Shown: positions 8,806 to 19,302 of the stretch, in pieces
Position numbering within the stretch: the stretch's first letter is position 1
How the letters are laid out: each line of letters begins with the position of its first letter
Source of the DNA: Caballeronia sp. NK8
Lineage (GTDB): Bacteria; Pseudomonadota; Gammaproteobacteria; Burkholderiales; Burkholderiaceae
DNA length: 64,000 nt
Direction of reading: 5' to 3'
Assembly: GCF_018408855.1 (NCBI RefSeq)
Contig: NZ_AP024322.1
Span: forward strand, 2,356,001-2,420,000
Position numbers and translations under genes: made by a program
Notes under the pieces: generated by a model
What the model saw: only the letters and a program-made list of their open reading frames with translations
Told to the model about the DNA's origin: nothing
Database searches by the model: none

Positions 8806-10077
8806 ATGAGCATGGTTGATCTCGACCCTCCCCGCTTTCAGCCGCCGCGCCCCATCGCGGGCGACGACGGTTCGCGTCGCACCGTGCTGTACGGCGAATT
8901 CACCGTTTTCAGCGTGTTCCAGCCGGTGTTTTCCGTGTCGCACCGGCGCGCCATCGGCTATCACGCGTCCTTGCGCGCCCGCGACGACACGCATCGCCAC
9001 GTGCCGTCGCACGAAGTGTTCACGCAAGCGGCGCGGCGCGGCGATCTGCTCGAACTCGGCCGGCTCGCCGAATCGCTGCATCTGGGCAACTTCAATGCGT
9101 TCGACAGCCACGACGAATGGCTCTTTCTGAGCCTGCATCCCGCCGCGCTGATGGATACGAGCTACGGCGACGCGCTGCTCGCTTCGCTGAAGGACATCGG
9201 CCTGCCGCCGCAGCGTGTCGTGCTCGAAGTGCCCGAGCAGGCGGGCGGCGAGACGACGCGCTTCGCCGAGATCATCGATTCGATGCGCAAGTCGGGCTTC
9301 CTGATCGCGCTGGACGGCTTCGGCGTGAAGCATTCGAACATCGATCGCGTGTGGCATCTGCGGCCCGATATCGTCACGCTCGATCGCTGCATCCTGCAAC
9401 AGGCGACCGAGCATTCGCATATCGAGCGCGTGCTGCCGCGTCTCGTGTCGCTGCTGCACGAGTCCGGCCAGCTCGTCCTGATGGGCGGCCTCGCGACCGA
9501 ACGCGACGCGCTGATCGCGCTGGAATGCAACGTCGATTTCGTGCAGGGCGCGTACTTCGCGCAGCCGAGCGTCGATGCGGTGCACAGCGAGGTCGCGACG
9601 GGCGTGATGGACGCGTTGTCGGCGGCGTCGCGAGAACGCGTCGCGGCGCGCGAGCGGGCGCAGGCCACGCGTCTCGAACCGTACGTGACGGGGCTCGAAC
9701 GGGCATCGGTCAAGCTGATGGAAGGCGAGGCGCTCGTCGTCGCGACGAGCGAGCTGCTGCAACTCGCCGACACCGCGCGCTGCTTCCTGCTCGATCAGGC
9801 CGGGCGGCAGATCGGCGACAACGTCGTGCCGGTGGTGCGGACGTCGCAGCGCGCGAAGCGTTTCAGTCCGCTGCTGCATTCGGAGGGCGCGAGCTGGGAG
9901 CGCCGGCCGTATTTCATCGAGGCGCTGCGCGCGCCGGGGCGCGCGCATCTGACGGCGCCGTATCTCTCGATCAACGAGGCGCACCTTTGCGTGACGGCGT
10001 CGATCGCCGCGCAGACGCCTTTTGGCCTGCAGGTGCTGTGCGTCGATATCAACTGGGAAGGGGCGAAGCGGCGGTAG
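8806..10077 (+). CDS. EAL-domain protein with degenerate active site
   Basis: The product has 423 residues. Residues about 25-270 follow the EAL phosphodiesterase fold: FQPVFSVSHRRAIGYHASLR, LHPAALMD, VVLEVPEQ, LIALDGFGVKHSNID, PDIVTLDR, GAYFAQP. The C-terminal 130 residues look like a PAS/Cache-type sensor similar to that of YkuI. Several residues needed for c-di-GMP hydrolysis are replaced. The E of the EAL signature is H, the metal-binding N in the second strand is S, the DDFG pair is DGFG, and the late catalytic E is G. It is therefore more likely a binding or scaffold protein than an enzyme. It is a single gene. Confidence 0.88.
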   Translation: MSMVDLDPPRFQPPRPIAGDDGSRRTVLYGEFTVFSVFQPVFSVSHRRAIGYHASLRARDDTHRHVPSHEVFTQAARRGDLLELGRLAESLHLGNFNAFDSHDEWLFLSLHPAALMDTSYGDALLASLKDIGLPPQRVVLEVPEQAGGETTRFAEIIDSMRKSGFLIALDGFGVKHSNIDRVWHLRPDIVTLDRCILQQATEHSHIERVLPRLVSLLHESGQLVLMGGLATERDALIALECNVDFVQGAYFAQPSVDAVHSEVATGVMDALSAASRERVAARERAQATRLEPYVTGLERASVKLMEGEALVVATSELLQLADTARCFLLDQAGRQIGDNVVPVVRTSQRAKRFSPLLHSEGASWERRPYFIEALRAPGRAHLTAPYLSINEAHLCVTASIAAQTPFGLQVLCVDINWEGAKRR

Positions 10078-10081
10078 TTTG

Positions 10082-10234
10082 TTACGCGCCGTGGTTCGAA
10101 TCCGGTCGCAACAGATCGAATCCCGCAAGCGCGATCACGCCGGACAGCGCGATCAGCGCGGCCGAGTGACGGCCGAAGTAGAGCAGCGCGGCGGCTGACC
10201 AGGCCGCGAGGCAGAGGGCCAGGAAGCGTTTCAT
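10082..10234 (-). CDS. Small hypothetical membrane protein
   Basis: A 50-residue frame from ATG 10234 begins MKRFLALCLAAWSAAALLYFG and has a second hydrophobic stretch, ALIALSGVIALAGF, giving two probable transmembrane helices and a short polar tail. It ends five bases from the convergent EAL gene and lies downstream of sodB, beyond the sodB terminator. No family is recognised. The amino-acid pattern looks coding, but nothing shows a function. Confidence 0.55.
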   Translation of the reverse strand: MKRFLALCLAAWSAAALLYFGRHSAALIALSGVIALAGFDLLRPDSNHGA

Positions 10235-10307
10235 GACGGTAATGCGGCGCGATTCAAAGCGCCATTCTAGAACGGGTATCGAAGTGGCGCAGCATCGGCC
10301 AGGACGC

Positions 10308-10335
10308 AAAAAAGCCCTCCGCAGAGGGCTTTTTA
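10308..10335 (-). terminator. Rho-independent terminator after sodB
   Basis: The inverted repeat GCCCTC / GAGGGC has a short loop and is flanked by A-runs and T-runs on both sides, so it can work in either direction. It lies 22 bases beyond the sodB stop. Confidence 0.85.
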
Positions 10336-10357
10336 CAATCGTGCGAAGCGCCGGAAC

Positions 10358-10939
10358 TTACGCGCCGAAATTCTTCGCCGCGAACTCCCAGTTCACGATG
10401 TTCCAGTAAGCCTCGATGAACTTCGGACGCGCATTGCGATAGTCGATGTAATACGCGTGCTCCCACACATCGATGGTCAGCAGCGCCTTCGAATCCGTCG
10501 TGAGCGGCGTGGCGGCGTTGCTCGTCGACACGATATCCACCGTGCCGTCGGTCTTCTTCACGAGCCACGTCCAGCCCGAACCGAACGTGCCGGTCGCGAC
10601 CTTGGCGAATTCTTCCTTGAACTTGTCGTAGGAACCGTACTTGGCGTTGATCGCGTCAGCCAGCGCGCCGGTGGGCGCACCGCCGCCCTTCGGCGACAAG
10701 CTGTTCCAGAAGAACGTGTGATTCCAGACTTGCGCCGAGTTGTTGAACACGCCGCCCGAGGACTTCTTCACGATTTCTTCGAGCGACAGGTTCTCGAATT
10801 CGGTGCCGGGAATCAGTTTGTTCAGGTTCGTCACATAGGTCTGGTGGTGCTTGCCATAGTGATACTCGAGCGTTTCTTCCGACATGTGCGGAGCGAGCGC
10901 GTTCTTGTCGAACGGCAGCGGCGGGAGCGTATGTTCCAT
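10358..10939 (-). CDS. sodB: Superoxide dismutase, iron type
   Basis: The product has 193 residues, the standard length for cytoplasmic Fe-SOD, which converts superoxide to hydrogen peroxide and oxygen. The metal ligands are in place: H27 (HYGKHH region), H74 (WNHTFFW), and D157 and H161 in the [11 protein letters not shown] signature. The sequence between 67 and 80 ([14 protein letters not shown]) is typical of the iron rather than the manganese enzyme. No signal peptide is visible. The gene has about 200 bases of its own upstream region after xseA and a strong terminator behind it, so it is probably monocistronic. Confidence 0.97.
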   Translation of the reverse strand: MEHTLPPLPFDKNALAPHMSEETLEYHYGKHHQTYVTNLNKLIPGTEFENLSLEEIVKKSSGGVFNNSAQVWNHTFFWNSLSPKGGGAPTGALADAINAKYGSYDKFKEEFAKVATGTFGSGWTWLVKKTDGTVDIVSTSNAATPLTTDSKALLTIDVWEHAYYIDYRNARPKFIEAYWNIVNWEFAAKNFGA

Positions 10940-11149
10940 GATTCAGCTTCCTTTCTATGTGGTTTGTGGGGGATGGTGAGGCGTGAGGCAGTGGAGCAAT
11001 GGATTGTAGGCGAGTTGGGATAACCCAGCAAACCGTGTGCCCTTTATGAGAAAAATTGCTTTCCATATGCTTCGCACGGCGTAAAAAGTGCTCTGGCGAG
11101 CAACTACAGGCACGTCAAATGTACGCCGATTCGACGCGTCGCGCCGGGC

Positions 11150-12517
11150 TCAGAATTCGTCTGACAGACGCGCCTGGACATCGGCGAGCAGGACATCGGC
11201 GGAACCTTCCGCGAGATGGACGGTGAGCGCGCGCTTCGGCTTCAACGCATGCGGCGCGCGCACGGCGCGGCCCGTTTGGGCGTCGATCAGCGCGGCATAG
11301 CCGCGTTCCAGTGTGCGCTGCGGACTCAGCACCTGCAACCGTGCCGCCAGCTCCGACACGCACGCTTTCTCCCGCTCCGCGCGACGCTTGTGCGCGCCGC
11401 CGAGGCGCTGCGCGAGCCGCAGCACATGCTCACGCTCGACAGCCACGTCCGGGCGCTTGCGCTGCCAGCGATAGTGCACCAGCGCGAAATGCGCGCGCGC
11501 ATCGCGCACCGGACGCGCTCCCGCCGCGGCGAGACGGCCCGCCACTTGCCGCAGATGCGCGCGCTGCCGGGCGAGCCGCTCGGCGGGACTCACGAGCCTG
11601 CGCGCGAGCCAGTCGAGTTGTTGCGCGCGCCGCTCCATCATCCGTCCGAAGCCGCGTGCGAGCGCCGCATGACGATGATCGAGCTCGCGCAACAGCAGCA
11701 CGCGCTGCGGACTGACGAGTTCGGCCGCGGCGGTCGGCGTCGGCGCGCGCACGTCGGCGGCGAAATCCGCGATGGTGAAATCCGTTTCGTGTCCGACGCC
11801 GCTCACCACCGGCAACGCGCTCCCGGCAATCGCGCGGGCCAGCACTTCCTCGTTGAAGGCCCACAGGTCTTCGATCGACCCGCCGCCGCGGCACACGATC
11901 AGCACATCGACTTCGCGCCGCGCGTTGGCGGCTTCGACCATCGCCGCGAGCTTCGCGCCGACGCCCGCGCCCTGCACCGGCGCCGGATACACGACGACCG
12001 GCACGTGCGGCGCGCGGCGCGCGAGCGTCGTCAGCACGTCGCGCAGCGCAGCCGCCTGCAGCGACGTCACGATGCCGATGCCGCGCGGATGCGTCGGCAA
12101 CGCGCGCTTTCTCTCGGCGGCGAACAGCCCTTCGCTTTCGAGCTGCGCCTTCAGCCGCAGGAACGCTTCGTAAAGCCGGCCCTGCCCCGTGCGCCGCACC
12201 GCTTCGACGTTCAATTGCAATTCGCCGCGCGGCTCGTACATCGTGACGAGCGCGCGCACCTCGATCCGGTCGCCTTCGCGCGGCGTGAACTCGGCGTATT
12301 GCGCGCGGCCCCGGAACATCACGCAGCGCATCTGCGCGTTCGCGTCCTTGATCGAAAAGTACCAATGGCCGCTCGCCGCGCGCGTGAAGTTCGACACTTC
12401 GCCCGACACCCAGACGAGCGGAAACGACCGTTCGAGCATCGAGCTGATCGCCCGATTGAGCACGGAAACGGGGATGACGGCGTCGCCGCTTTGCGACGGC
12501 AGGGAATCGGGAGTCAT
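11150..12517 (-). CDS. xseA: Exodeoxyribonuclease VII large subunit
   Basis: The ATG at 12517 gives 455 residues beginning with the OB-fold domain (about 15-110: [37 protein letters not shown]). It continues with the catalytic domain containing [33 protein letters not shown] and [30 protein letters not shown] long coiled-coil region and the closing LERGYA motif follow. ExoVII degrades single-stranded DNA into oligonucleotides with the XseB small subunit, which is not in this window. The frame is open upstream to 12925, but that part is not protein-like. Confidence 0.96.
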   Translation of the reverse strand: MTPDSLPSQSGDAVIPVSVLNRAISSMLERSFPLVWVSGEVSNFTRAASGHWYFSIKDANAQMRCVMFRGRAQYAEFTPREGDRIEVRALVTMYEPRGELQLNVEAVRRTGQGRLYEAFLRLKAQLESEGLFAAERKRALPTHPRGIGIVTSLQAAALRDVLTTLARRAPHVPVVVYPAPVQGAGVGAKLAAMVEAANARREVDVLIVCRGGGSIEDLWAFNEEVLARAIAGSALPVVSGVGHETDFTIADFAADVRAPTPTAAAELVSPQRVLLLRELDHRHAALARGFGRMMERRAQQLDWLARRLVSPAERLARQRAHLRQVAGRLAAAGARPVRDARAHFALVHYRWQRKRPDVAVEREHVLRLAQRLGGAHKRRAEREKACVSELAARLQVLSPQRTLERGYAALIDAQTGRAVRAPHALKPKRALTVHLAEGSADVLLADVQARLSDEF

Positions 12518-12945
12518 GGCAGGACAGGAAAAACTTGGCGCGGCGGCCGCTGAGCCGGTGGACGAACGTCGCTGGACGAGGTACGCAAGTGTAACAAGTG
12601 TCCACACAGAAAGACTTACCGCCGTGTGCGGCGCGGCATCGCCAGAGGCCCGTGAGTTCGTTCTATGCGATTGAATTTGCAGCGTTTTATTTTTATGAAC
12701 ACTGTAAGCTCCGGAGCAACTCTTTCCTGACGCGCTTCGACGGTTCGCGGGCCGCAAGTTCTTCACAGAGTTATCCACAGGCGCGCCGATCGTGTGGACA
12801 AGCTTCATCGCAAGCGCCGGCGACTGGCGCGCACGGCCCGCGCGCGCTAGAGTGCCGGGTTCCAGCATCGCCGGACAGTCCGTCCAACGTCGACCGATAC
12901 TCAAGGAGCTGCCGTTGCGCGTCACGCCGTATCCGAAGGCCGCCC
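12518..12945. other. Gene-free divergent region between xseA and lpxK
   Basis: These 428 bases lie between the divergent xseA and lpxK starts. They contain an AT-rich patch around 12665-12715 and the DnaA-box pair listed separately. No frame looks like a protein. Confidence 0.6.
12771..12801. promoter_or_regulatory. Inverted pair of DnaA-box-like sites
   Basis: TTATCCACA (12771-12779) is a perfect consensus DnaA box. TGTGGACAA (12793-12801) is an inverted one-mismatch box, 13 bases away. A third near match, GTGTCCACA, lies at about 12598. They sit in the divergent promoter region of xseA and lpxK and could let DnaA influence either gene or titrate DnaA. This is inferred from the motif only. 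Confidence 0.45.
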
Positions 12946-13962
12946 ATGTCTGATTTCAAGCCGCCGATCGAGAACTTCCTCGCCCGCGAATGGCGTCGCC
13001 GCGGTCCCGTCGCGTGGGCGCTGACGCCCTTCGCGTGCCTCTTCGGCGCGATCGCCGCGACCCGCCGCGCCTTCTACGAGCTGGGCTGGTTCAAGCGCAT
13101 CGATGTCGGCGTGCCGGTGGTCGTCGTGGGCAACGTGACCGTCGGCGGAACGGGCAAGACGCCGACTGTCATCGCGCTCGTCGAAGCGCTGCGCGGCGCC
13201 GGTTTTCAGCCGGGCGTCGTCTCGCGCGGCTACGGCGCGAAAGTCACGAAGCCCACAAGCGTCACGCCGACTTCGGCCGCCGCGCAGGTCGGCGACGAAC
13301 CGCTCCTGATCGCGCGCCGCACGCACGCGCCGGTGTTCGTCTGCCCGGATCGCGTCGCGGCGGCGAAAGCGCTGCTCGACGCGCATCCGAACGTCGATGT
13401 CCTCGTCTCCGACGATGGCCTCCAGCACTATCGCCTCGCGCGCACGTTCGAGCTCGTCGTGTTCGATGCCCGCCTCGGCGGCAACGGCTTCCTGTTGCCA
13501 GCCGGACCGTTGCGCGAGCCGATGTCGCGCCGCCGGGACGCGACGCTCATCAACAGTCCGTACGACCGCACGCTGCCGCCGTGGCCGGATACCTTCGCGC
13601 TCGAACTCGAATCCGGCGATGCGTGGCTGCTCGACGACCCGCACCAGCGTCGCCCGCTCGATCAGTTCGTCGGCGAAAAAGTGATCGCGGCAGCGGGCAT
13701 CGGTTCGCCCGAGCGCTTCTTCGCGACGCTGCGCGCGGCGGGCATCGCGCCCGCGACGCGCGCATTTCCCGATCACTATTCGTATCGCGAGAATCCGTTC
13801 GCGGGCGTCGAAGCCGATGCGATCCTGATCACCGAAAAGGATGCAGTAAAATTCGGAGCCTGGCGCGATGCACGCATCTGGGTCGTTCCGGTGCAAGCCG
13901 TGCTGAGACCGCGCCTCATCGCTCTTGTTGTGGAGAAACTCCGTGGACGCACGTCTGCTTGA
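12946..13962 (+). CDS. lpxK: Tetraacyldisaccharide 4'-kinase
   Basis: The ATG at 12946 gives 338 residues, normal for LpxK, the membrane-associated kinase that adds the 4'-phosphate to the lipid A disaccharide. The P-loop [12 protein letters not shown] lies at residues 62-73, followed by [17 protein letters not shown] and [12 protein letters not shown] (the DDGLQH motif of LpxK). An N-terminal hydrophobic helix (about 21-42) anchors the enzyme to the inner membrane. It begins the cluster lpxK-Trm112-kdsB, so lipid A and Kdo activation genes are grouped. Confidence 0.97.
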   Translation: MSDFKPPIENFLAREWRRRGPVAWALTPFACLFGAIAATRRAFYELGWFKRIDVGVPVVVVGNVTVGGTGKTPTVIALVEALRGAGFQPGVVSRGYGAKVTKPTSVTPTSAAAQVGDEPLLIARRTHAPVFVCPDRVAAAKALLDAHPNVDVLVSDDGLQHYRLARTFELVVFDARLGGNGFLLPAGPLREPMSRRRDATLINSPYDRTLPPWPDTFALELESGDAWLLDDPHQRRPLDQFVGEKVIAAAGIGSPERFFATLRAAGIAPATRAFPDHYSYRENPFAGVEADAILITEKDAVKFGAWRDARIWVVPVQAVLRPRLIALVVEKLRGRTSA

Positions 13963-14149
13963 AATCCTCGTTTGCCCGATCTGCAAAGGCCCGCTCAGTT
14001 ACGATCGCGCGGCGCAGGAACTCGTCTGCAGCGCGGACAAGCTCGCCTACCCGATCCGCGACGGCATTCCCGTGATGCTCGTCGACGAAGCGCGCCAGAC
14101 CGTCGAGGGCACGCCCGTCGAGCCGATCAAACCGGCCGGCGATGCCTGA
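13943..14149 (+). CDS. Trm112 / UPF0434 family small protein
   Basis: The most likely start is the GTG at 13943, with GGAG about eight bases upstream. It overlaps the end of lpxK by 20 bases and gives a 68-residue protein beginning with the family pattern [17 protein letters not shown]. One CxxC pair and a later cysteine ([12 protein letters not shown]) suggest a reduced zinc-ribbon fold, and the DGIPVML motif closes the domain. Bacterial members of this family are widely found next to kdsB and lpxK. Their exact role is not settled, though eukaryotic Trm112 activates methyltransferases. Confidence 0.9.
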   Translation: MDARLLEILVCPICKGPLSYDRAAQELVCSADKLAYPIRDGIPVMLVDEARQTVEGTPVEPIKPAGDA

Positions 14150-14160
14150 GCGCGGCTGAC

Positions 14161-14952
14161 ATGTCCGTACCGTTCATCGCGGTCATTCCCGCGCGCCTCG
14201 CTTCCACGCGCCTGCCGAACAAGCCGCTCGCCGATATCGGCGGCAAGCCGATGGTCGTGCGCGTCGCCGAGCGCGCGCGCGAGTCCGGCGCGAGCCAGGT
14301 GCTCGTCGCGACCGATTCCGACCGCGTGGTCGAGGCCGCGCGCGATCACGGCATCGAAGTGATGCTGACGCGCTCGGATCATCCCACCGGCACCGACCGC
14401 CTCGCCGAAGTGGCCACGCGTCTGAACTGGGCCGACGACGCGATCGTCGTCAACGTGCAGGGCGACGAGCCGCTCATCGATCCGCAACTCGTGCGCGATG
14501 TCGCCGATCACCTCGCGACGCATCCCGAGTGCTCGATCGCCACGGCCGCGCATCCGATCCACGATCCGGCCGACGTCTTCAATCCGAACGTGGTGAAGGT
14601 CGTGCTCGATGCGAAAAGCGTCGCGCTCTACTTCTCGCGCGCGCCGATTCCCTGGTCGCGCGATCTCTGGCAGCCGCACTGGCCGGACGTCGCCGCGCTC
14701 GGGCAATTGCCCGCCGTGCCGGAGAACGTGCTGCGTCACATCGGGCTCTATGCCTATCGCGCGAAGTTCCTGCGCGACTTCCCGACGCTCGCGCAAGCGC
14801 CGATCGAGGCCGCCGAAGCGCTGGAGCAACTGCGCGCGCTGTGGCACGGCGAGCGCATCGCGGTGCGCGTGACGCACGATGCGCCGCCGCCCGGCGTCGA
14901 CACTCTCGCCGATCTCGAGCGCGTGCAGGCGCTCTTCCCCAAAGCGGACTGA
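14161..14952 (+). CDS. kdsB: 3-deoxy-manno-octulosonate cytidylyltransferase (CMP-Kdo synthetase)
   Basis: The product has 263 residues, starting at the ATG 11 bases after the Trm112-family gene. The N-terminal nucleotide-binding motif [23 protein letters not shown], then [24 protein letters not shown] and a later RAPIPWSRD are the hallmarks of CMP-Kdo synthetase. It activates Kdo with CTP for transfer to lipid A. Clustering with lpxK supports a common role in LPS core assembly. A weak hairpin follows. Confidence 0.97.
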   Translation: MSVPFIAVIPARLASTRLPNKPLADIGGKPMVVRVAERARESGASQVLVATDSDRVVEAARDHGIEVMLTRSDHPTGTDRLAEVATRLNWADDAIVVNVQGDEPLIDPQLVRDVADHLATHPECSIATAAHPIHDPADVFNPNVVKVVLDAKSVALYFSRAPIPWSRDLWQPHWPDVAALGQLPAVPENVLRHIGLYAYRAKFLRDFPTLAQAPIEAAEALEQLRALWHGERIAVRVTHDAPPPGVDTLADLERVQALFPKAD

Positions 14953-14973
14953 AAGCCGCGGCGCAACCGGTGT

Positions 14974-15006
14974 AAACCCCGCCAGAGCCCCAATCGGCGG
15001 GGTTTG
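14974..15006 (+). terminator. Hairpin after kdsB, probable terminator
   Basis: AAACCCCGCC and GGCGGGGTTT form a perfect ten-base inverted repeat around a 12-13 base loop, followed by a weak T-stretch. It lies 22 bases beyond the kdsB stop, which suggests that adk has its own promoter. Confidence 0.65.
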
Positions 15007-15060
15007 TGGCGGTTTCTATGCGCGTTATTACGGTCGCGATCGTAAAGAGCCGTGGCATAA

Positions 15061-15903
<843 letters not shown>

Positions 15904-15930
15904 AGCGCGCTTTCGCCCGGCGTTCGATGA

Positions 15931-15957
15931 AACCCGCTCTCGATGAGCGGGTTTTTT
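15931..15957 (+). terminator. Rho-independent terminator after adk
   Basis: AACCCGCTC / GAGCGGGTT forms a stem around a short loop followed by seven T residues, 27 bases past the adk stop. Confidence 0.88.
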
Positions 15958-16101
15958 TACGCCTGTGAATCCGCATGACCGATGTGCGATTTTGCCGTCA
16001 CCGGCTTCGTTACAATCGACGCGTTTCCCACGAGGAAGGACATCGGCGCGAGCGGCTTTACCCTGCCCTCGCGCGCACGAATCACATAAAGGAGAAGAAG
16101 C

Positions 16102-16860
16102 ATGGAGATGCAAGGCAATGTTGTTCTGATCACCGGCGGCGCATCGGGCTTGGGCGAGGCGACCGCGCGGCTCATCGCGGCGCAAGGCGGCAAGGTCGTG
16201 ATCGCCGACATGAACGACACAGCGGGCGAAGCGCTCGCGAAGGAACTGTCCGGCGCGTTCGTCAAATGCGATGTGAGTCAGGAAAGCGACGGCCAGCGCG
16301 CTGTCGATGCCGCTTTGAAGCTCGGCACACTGCGCGGGCTCGTGAACTGCGCGGGCATCGCGCCGGCGGCGAAGACGGTCGGACGCGACGGGCCGCATGC
16401 GCTCGATCTGTTCTCGAAGGTGATTTCGGTCAATCTCATCGGCACCTTCAACATGATCCGGCTCGCGGCCAGCGTGATGTCGAAGAACGAAGCGAACGAT
16501 GCGGGCGAGCGCGGCGTGATCGTGAACACGGCGTCGGTCGCGGCGTATGACGGGCAGATGGGCCAGGCGGCCTATGCGGCGTCGAAGAGCGGCGTCGCGG
16601 GCATGACGCTGCCGGTCGCGCGTGATCTGAGCAAGAGCGGCATCCGCGTGATGACGATCGCACCGGGCCTGTTCGAAACGCCCATGCTGCTCGGCATGCC
16701 GAAGGAAGTGCAGGACGCGCTCGGCGCGATGGTGCCGTTCCCGCCGCGCCTCGGCAAGCCGGATGAATACGCGATGCTCGTCAAGCAGATCTTCGATAAC
16801 CCCATGCTCAACGGCGAAGTGATCCGTCTCGACGGCGCGATCCGCATGCAGCCGAAATAA
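16102..16860 (+). CDS. SDR dehydrogenase, HSD10-like (3-hydroxyacyl-CoA dehydrogenase type)
   Basis: The product has 252 residues. The short-chain dehydrogenase signatures are complete: the NAD-binding TGGASGLG at 11-18, NCAG at 82-85, catalytic S145 ([11 protein letters not shown]), and Y158 and K162 in YAASK. The overall pattern (MEMQG start, [37 protein letters not shown] end) matches the HSD17B10 group. These oxidise short branched 3-hydroxyacyl-CoAs during isoleucine or fatty-acid breakdown. A purine-rich ribosome site (AAAGGAGAAG) lies just before the ATG. No pathway partners flank it. Confidence 0.92.
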   Translation: MEMQGNVVLITGGASGLGEATARLIAAQGGKVVIADMNDTAGEALAKELSGAFVKCDVSQESDGQRAVDAALKLGTLRGLVNCAGIAPAAKTVGRDGPHALDLFSKVISVNLIGTFNMIRLAASVMSKNEANDAGERGVIVNTASVAAYDGQMGQAAYAASKSGVAGMTLPVARDLSKSGIRVMTIAPGLFETPMLLGMPKEVQDALGAMVPFPPRLGKPDEYAMLVKQIFDNPMLNGEVIRLDGAIRMQPK

Positions 16861-16865
16861 CGCTT

Positions 16866-16895
16866 ATTGCGAAGAATTGCGAAGAATTGCGAAGA
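16866..16895. repeat. Three tandem copies of ATTGCGAAGA
   Basis: The ten-base unit ATTGCGAAGA is repeated three times without a break, in the gap between the stop of the SDR gene and the stop of the convergent sirB1 gene. It looks like a slippage-prone microsatellite; copy number may vary between strains. Confidence 0.9.
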
Positions 16896-16906
16896 CGGCG
16901 GCTCGT

Positions 16907-17752
16907 TCAGTCGCCGTCGTGCTGCGTGCGCTGCCGCAACTCGTGCAGCTCGGTTTCGACGACCGTCGCGTCCTCGGCGTCCGGACGGAGCTCGATGTAA
17001 CGCTGCAAATCCTCCAGCGCCGGACGCAGATAATCGAGCCGCGCATACGCGAAGCCGCGATCGCGCACTTCCTCGATGCTGTTCGGCAGCGCGATCACGA
17101 GCCGCTGCTGAACCGCGAGCAGACGCTGCCAGCGCTCCGTCTGCAAGTAGATGCCCTTCAGGTTGCGCAACATGCGCGCGACGATCTCGCGCCGAGTCGC
17201 GGGCTGCAACAGCACCCGCAACGCGCTGCCGATCGATTCGCCGACGCGCTGCACATACGGCTCCAGCATCTCGACCATCTGCGCTTCGGAGAGCGTCTGG
17301 CCGGTGGTCGGATCGAGCATCAGATCCTGGCCGGGCGTCGCGACGCGCAACAGGAAATGCCCCGGAAACGACACGCCGCGCGCCGGCACGCCGAGCTGTT
17401 CGGCCATTTCCAGATAGATCACGGCAAGCGAGATCGGAATGCCGCGCCGACGCCGCAGCACGACGTTCAGATGGCTGTTGTCCGGATCGTAGTAATCGTT
17501 GAGATTGCTGGAGAAGCCCAGCTCGCGGAAGAAGTAACGATTGAGCGCATCGACTTTCTGCTTCACGTCCGCGTCGTCGGGCATGCGGCGGCGGGCGCGC
17601 ACGACGAGCTCGTCGATCTCGGCGAGCGCCGCCTGCATGTCGACATCGGGATAGGCGTCCTGCGCGAGCGACAAGGCCGCTTCCGTGAGCGGAAGGCTCT
17701 CGTCGTCCGCCATCAGTGAAGTGAAGTAATCGAGGATACGCGTCGTCGTCAT
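16907..17752 (-). CDS. SirB1-family transglutaminase-like / TPR protein
   Basis: The ATG at 17752 overlaps the murJ stop by one base (TGATG) and gives 281 residues. The N-terminal two-thirds form a transglutaminase-like core with LNRYFFRELGFSSNLNDYYDP, RRGIPISLAVIYLEMAEQLG and GVSFPGHFLLRV, including the conserved PGHFL. The C-terminal part (about 190-275) has tetratricopeptide-like repeats. The family is widespread in proteobacteria and of uncertain biochemical role. Coupling to murJ hints at expression together with the envelope gene rather than a demonstrated interaction. Confidence 0.88.
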   Translation of the reverse strand: MTTTRILDYFTSLMADDESLPLTEAALSLAQDAYPDVDMQAALAEIDELVVRARRRMPDDADVKQKVDALNRYFFRELGFSSNLNDYYDPDNSHLNVVLRRRRGIPISLAVIYLEMAEQLGVPARGVSFPGHFLLRVATPGQDLMLDPTTGQTLSEAQMVEMLEPYVQRVGESIGSALRVLLQPATRREIVARMLRNLKGIYLQTERWQRLLAVQQRLVIALPNSIEEVRDRGFAYARLDYLRPALEDLQRYIELRPDAEDATVVETELHELRQRTQHDGD

Positions 17753-19302
17753 CAAAGCGTGCGTCTCTTGAAATAGGCGTATTTGAAGCCCATCGCGGAC
17801 AGAATACCGAAATATAGCGCGGCAAACACGACGAGGCTCGCACCGAGCAGCGCCACGCGCAGCAACGGCGTCGCGCGCATGGCGATCCAGTCGAAGTTGA
17901 TCGCAACCCAGTGCATCGTGCCCGCAAGAATCAGGCACGCGCCCACCAGTTGCGCGAAAAAGCGCAGCCAGCCCGGCGACGGCCGATAGATTCCGCGACG
18001 GCGCAGGCCCAGGAACAGCAGCCCCGCGTTGGCGAGCGCGCCGAGGCCGATCGACAGCGTCAGACCGGCGTGCGAGAAGATCGGCACGAAGACATAGTTG
18101 CTCACCTGCGTCATGACGAGCACGAACACGGCGATCTTCACCGGCGTCTTGATGTCCTGTTTCGCGTAGAAGCCCGGCGCGAGAATCTTGATGAGGATGA
18201 GCCCGATCAGCCCGATGCCGTAAGCTGACAGCGCGCGGCCGACCATCACGACGGAATGGTTGTCGAACTTGCCGTAGTGAAAGAGCGTCGCGGTGAGCGG
18301 CTGGGCGAAGAAGAAGAGCGCGATCGCACTGGGCGCGGCCAGCAGGAACGTGATGCGCAGGCCCCAGTCGAGCAGCGCGGAGTATTCATCGTTGTCGGCG
18401 TCGACGTGCGCTTTCGAGAGGCTCGGCAAGAGGATCGTGCCAAGCGCCGCGCCCAGCAGCGCGGTGGGGAACTCCATCAGCCGGTCGGCGTAGTTGATCC
18501 ACGACACCGCGCCCGCCCCGATATTCGACGCGATATTCGTGTTGATGATGAGGCTCAGTTGCCCGACCGACACCGCAAAGGTCGCGGGCACCATCTTCAG
18601 CAGCACGCGCTTCACGCCCGGATGCGCGAGCGCGCGCCGGAAGTTCAGGCCGATCTTCGGCACCATGTCGATCTTCTTCAGCCCCGGCAACTGCACGAGC
18701 AGTTGCAGGATGCCGCCCGCGATCACCGCATAGGCGAGCGCGTAGACCGGCACCTTCAAGTGGGGGGCGACGAACACCGCCGCGAAGATGAACGCCACGT
18801 TCAGCAGCACCGGCGCGAACGCGGGCAGCGAAAACTGCTTGTACGTGTTGAGCACGCCGGAGGCGAGCGTCGTCATCGAGATGAAGATGATGTACGGGAA
18901 CATGATGCGCGTCATCTCGACGGCAAGGCCGTACGCAGCGCCTTCGTGCGAAAGACCCGACGCCACCGCGTACACCACCCAGCTCGCGCCCAGCATGCCG
19001 GCGATCGAGAGCACGACCAGGCACCAGGTCAGCACGGTCGACATTGCGTCGACGAGCGCCTTGGTCGGGTCGTGACCCTTGCTGTTCTTGAATTCGGCGA
19101 GGATCGGCACGAACGCCTGCGCGAACGCGCCTTCCGCGGACAGCCGCCGCAGCAGGTTGGGAATGCGGAACGCGACGTAGAACGCGTCGGTATAGATACT
19201 GGCGCCAAAGGCACGGGCGATCAGCGTTTCGCGGATCAGGCCGGTCACGCGGGACAGCAGCGTGAAGCCGCTGACCGTCAGGAGGGCTCGGAATAGATTC
19301 AT
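17752..19302 (-). CDS. murJ: Lipid II flippase MurJ
   Basis: The product has 516 residues and a hydrophobic profile consistent with 14 transmembrane helices. The N-terminal segment TVSGFTLLSRVTGLIRETLIARAFGAS and the AEGAFAQAFVPILAEFK motif are diagnostic for MurJ (MviN), which moves lipid II across the inner membrane for peptidoglycan synthesis. It is divergent from rpsT, a common beta-proteobacterial arrangement, and its last base is shared with the start of the sirB1-like gene. Confidence 0.97.
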   Translation of the reverse strand: MNLFRALLTVSGFTLLSRVTGLIRETLIARAFGASIYTDAFYVAFRIPNLLRRLSAEGAFAQAFVPILAEFKNSKGHDPTKALVDAMSTVLTWCLVVLSIAGMLGASWVVYAVASGLSHEGAAYGLAVEMTRIMFPYIIFISMTTLASGVLNTYKQFSLPAFAPVLLNVAFIFAAVFVAPHLKVPVYALAYAVIAGGILQLLVQLPGLKKIDMVPKIGLNFRRALAHPGVKRVLLKMVPATFAVSVGQLSLIINTNIASNIGAGAVSWINYADRLMEFPTALLGAALGTILLPSLSKAHVDADNDEYSALLDWGLRITFLLAAPSAIALFFFAQPLTATLFHYGKFDNHSVVMVGRALSAYGIGLIGLILIKILAPGFYAKQDIKTPVKIAVFVLVMTQVSNYVFVPIFSHAGLTLSIGLGALANAGLLFLGLRRRGIYRPSPGWLRFFAQLVGACLILAGTMHWVAINFDWIAMRATPLLRVALLGASLVVFAALYFGILSAMGFKYAYFKRRTL

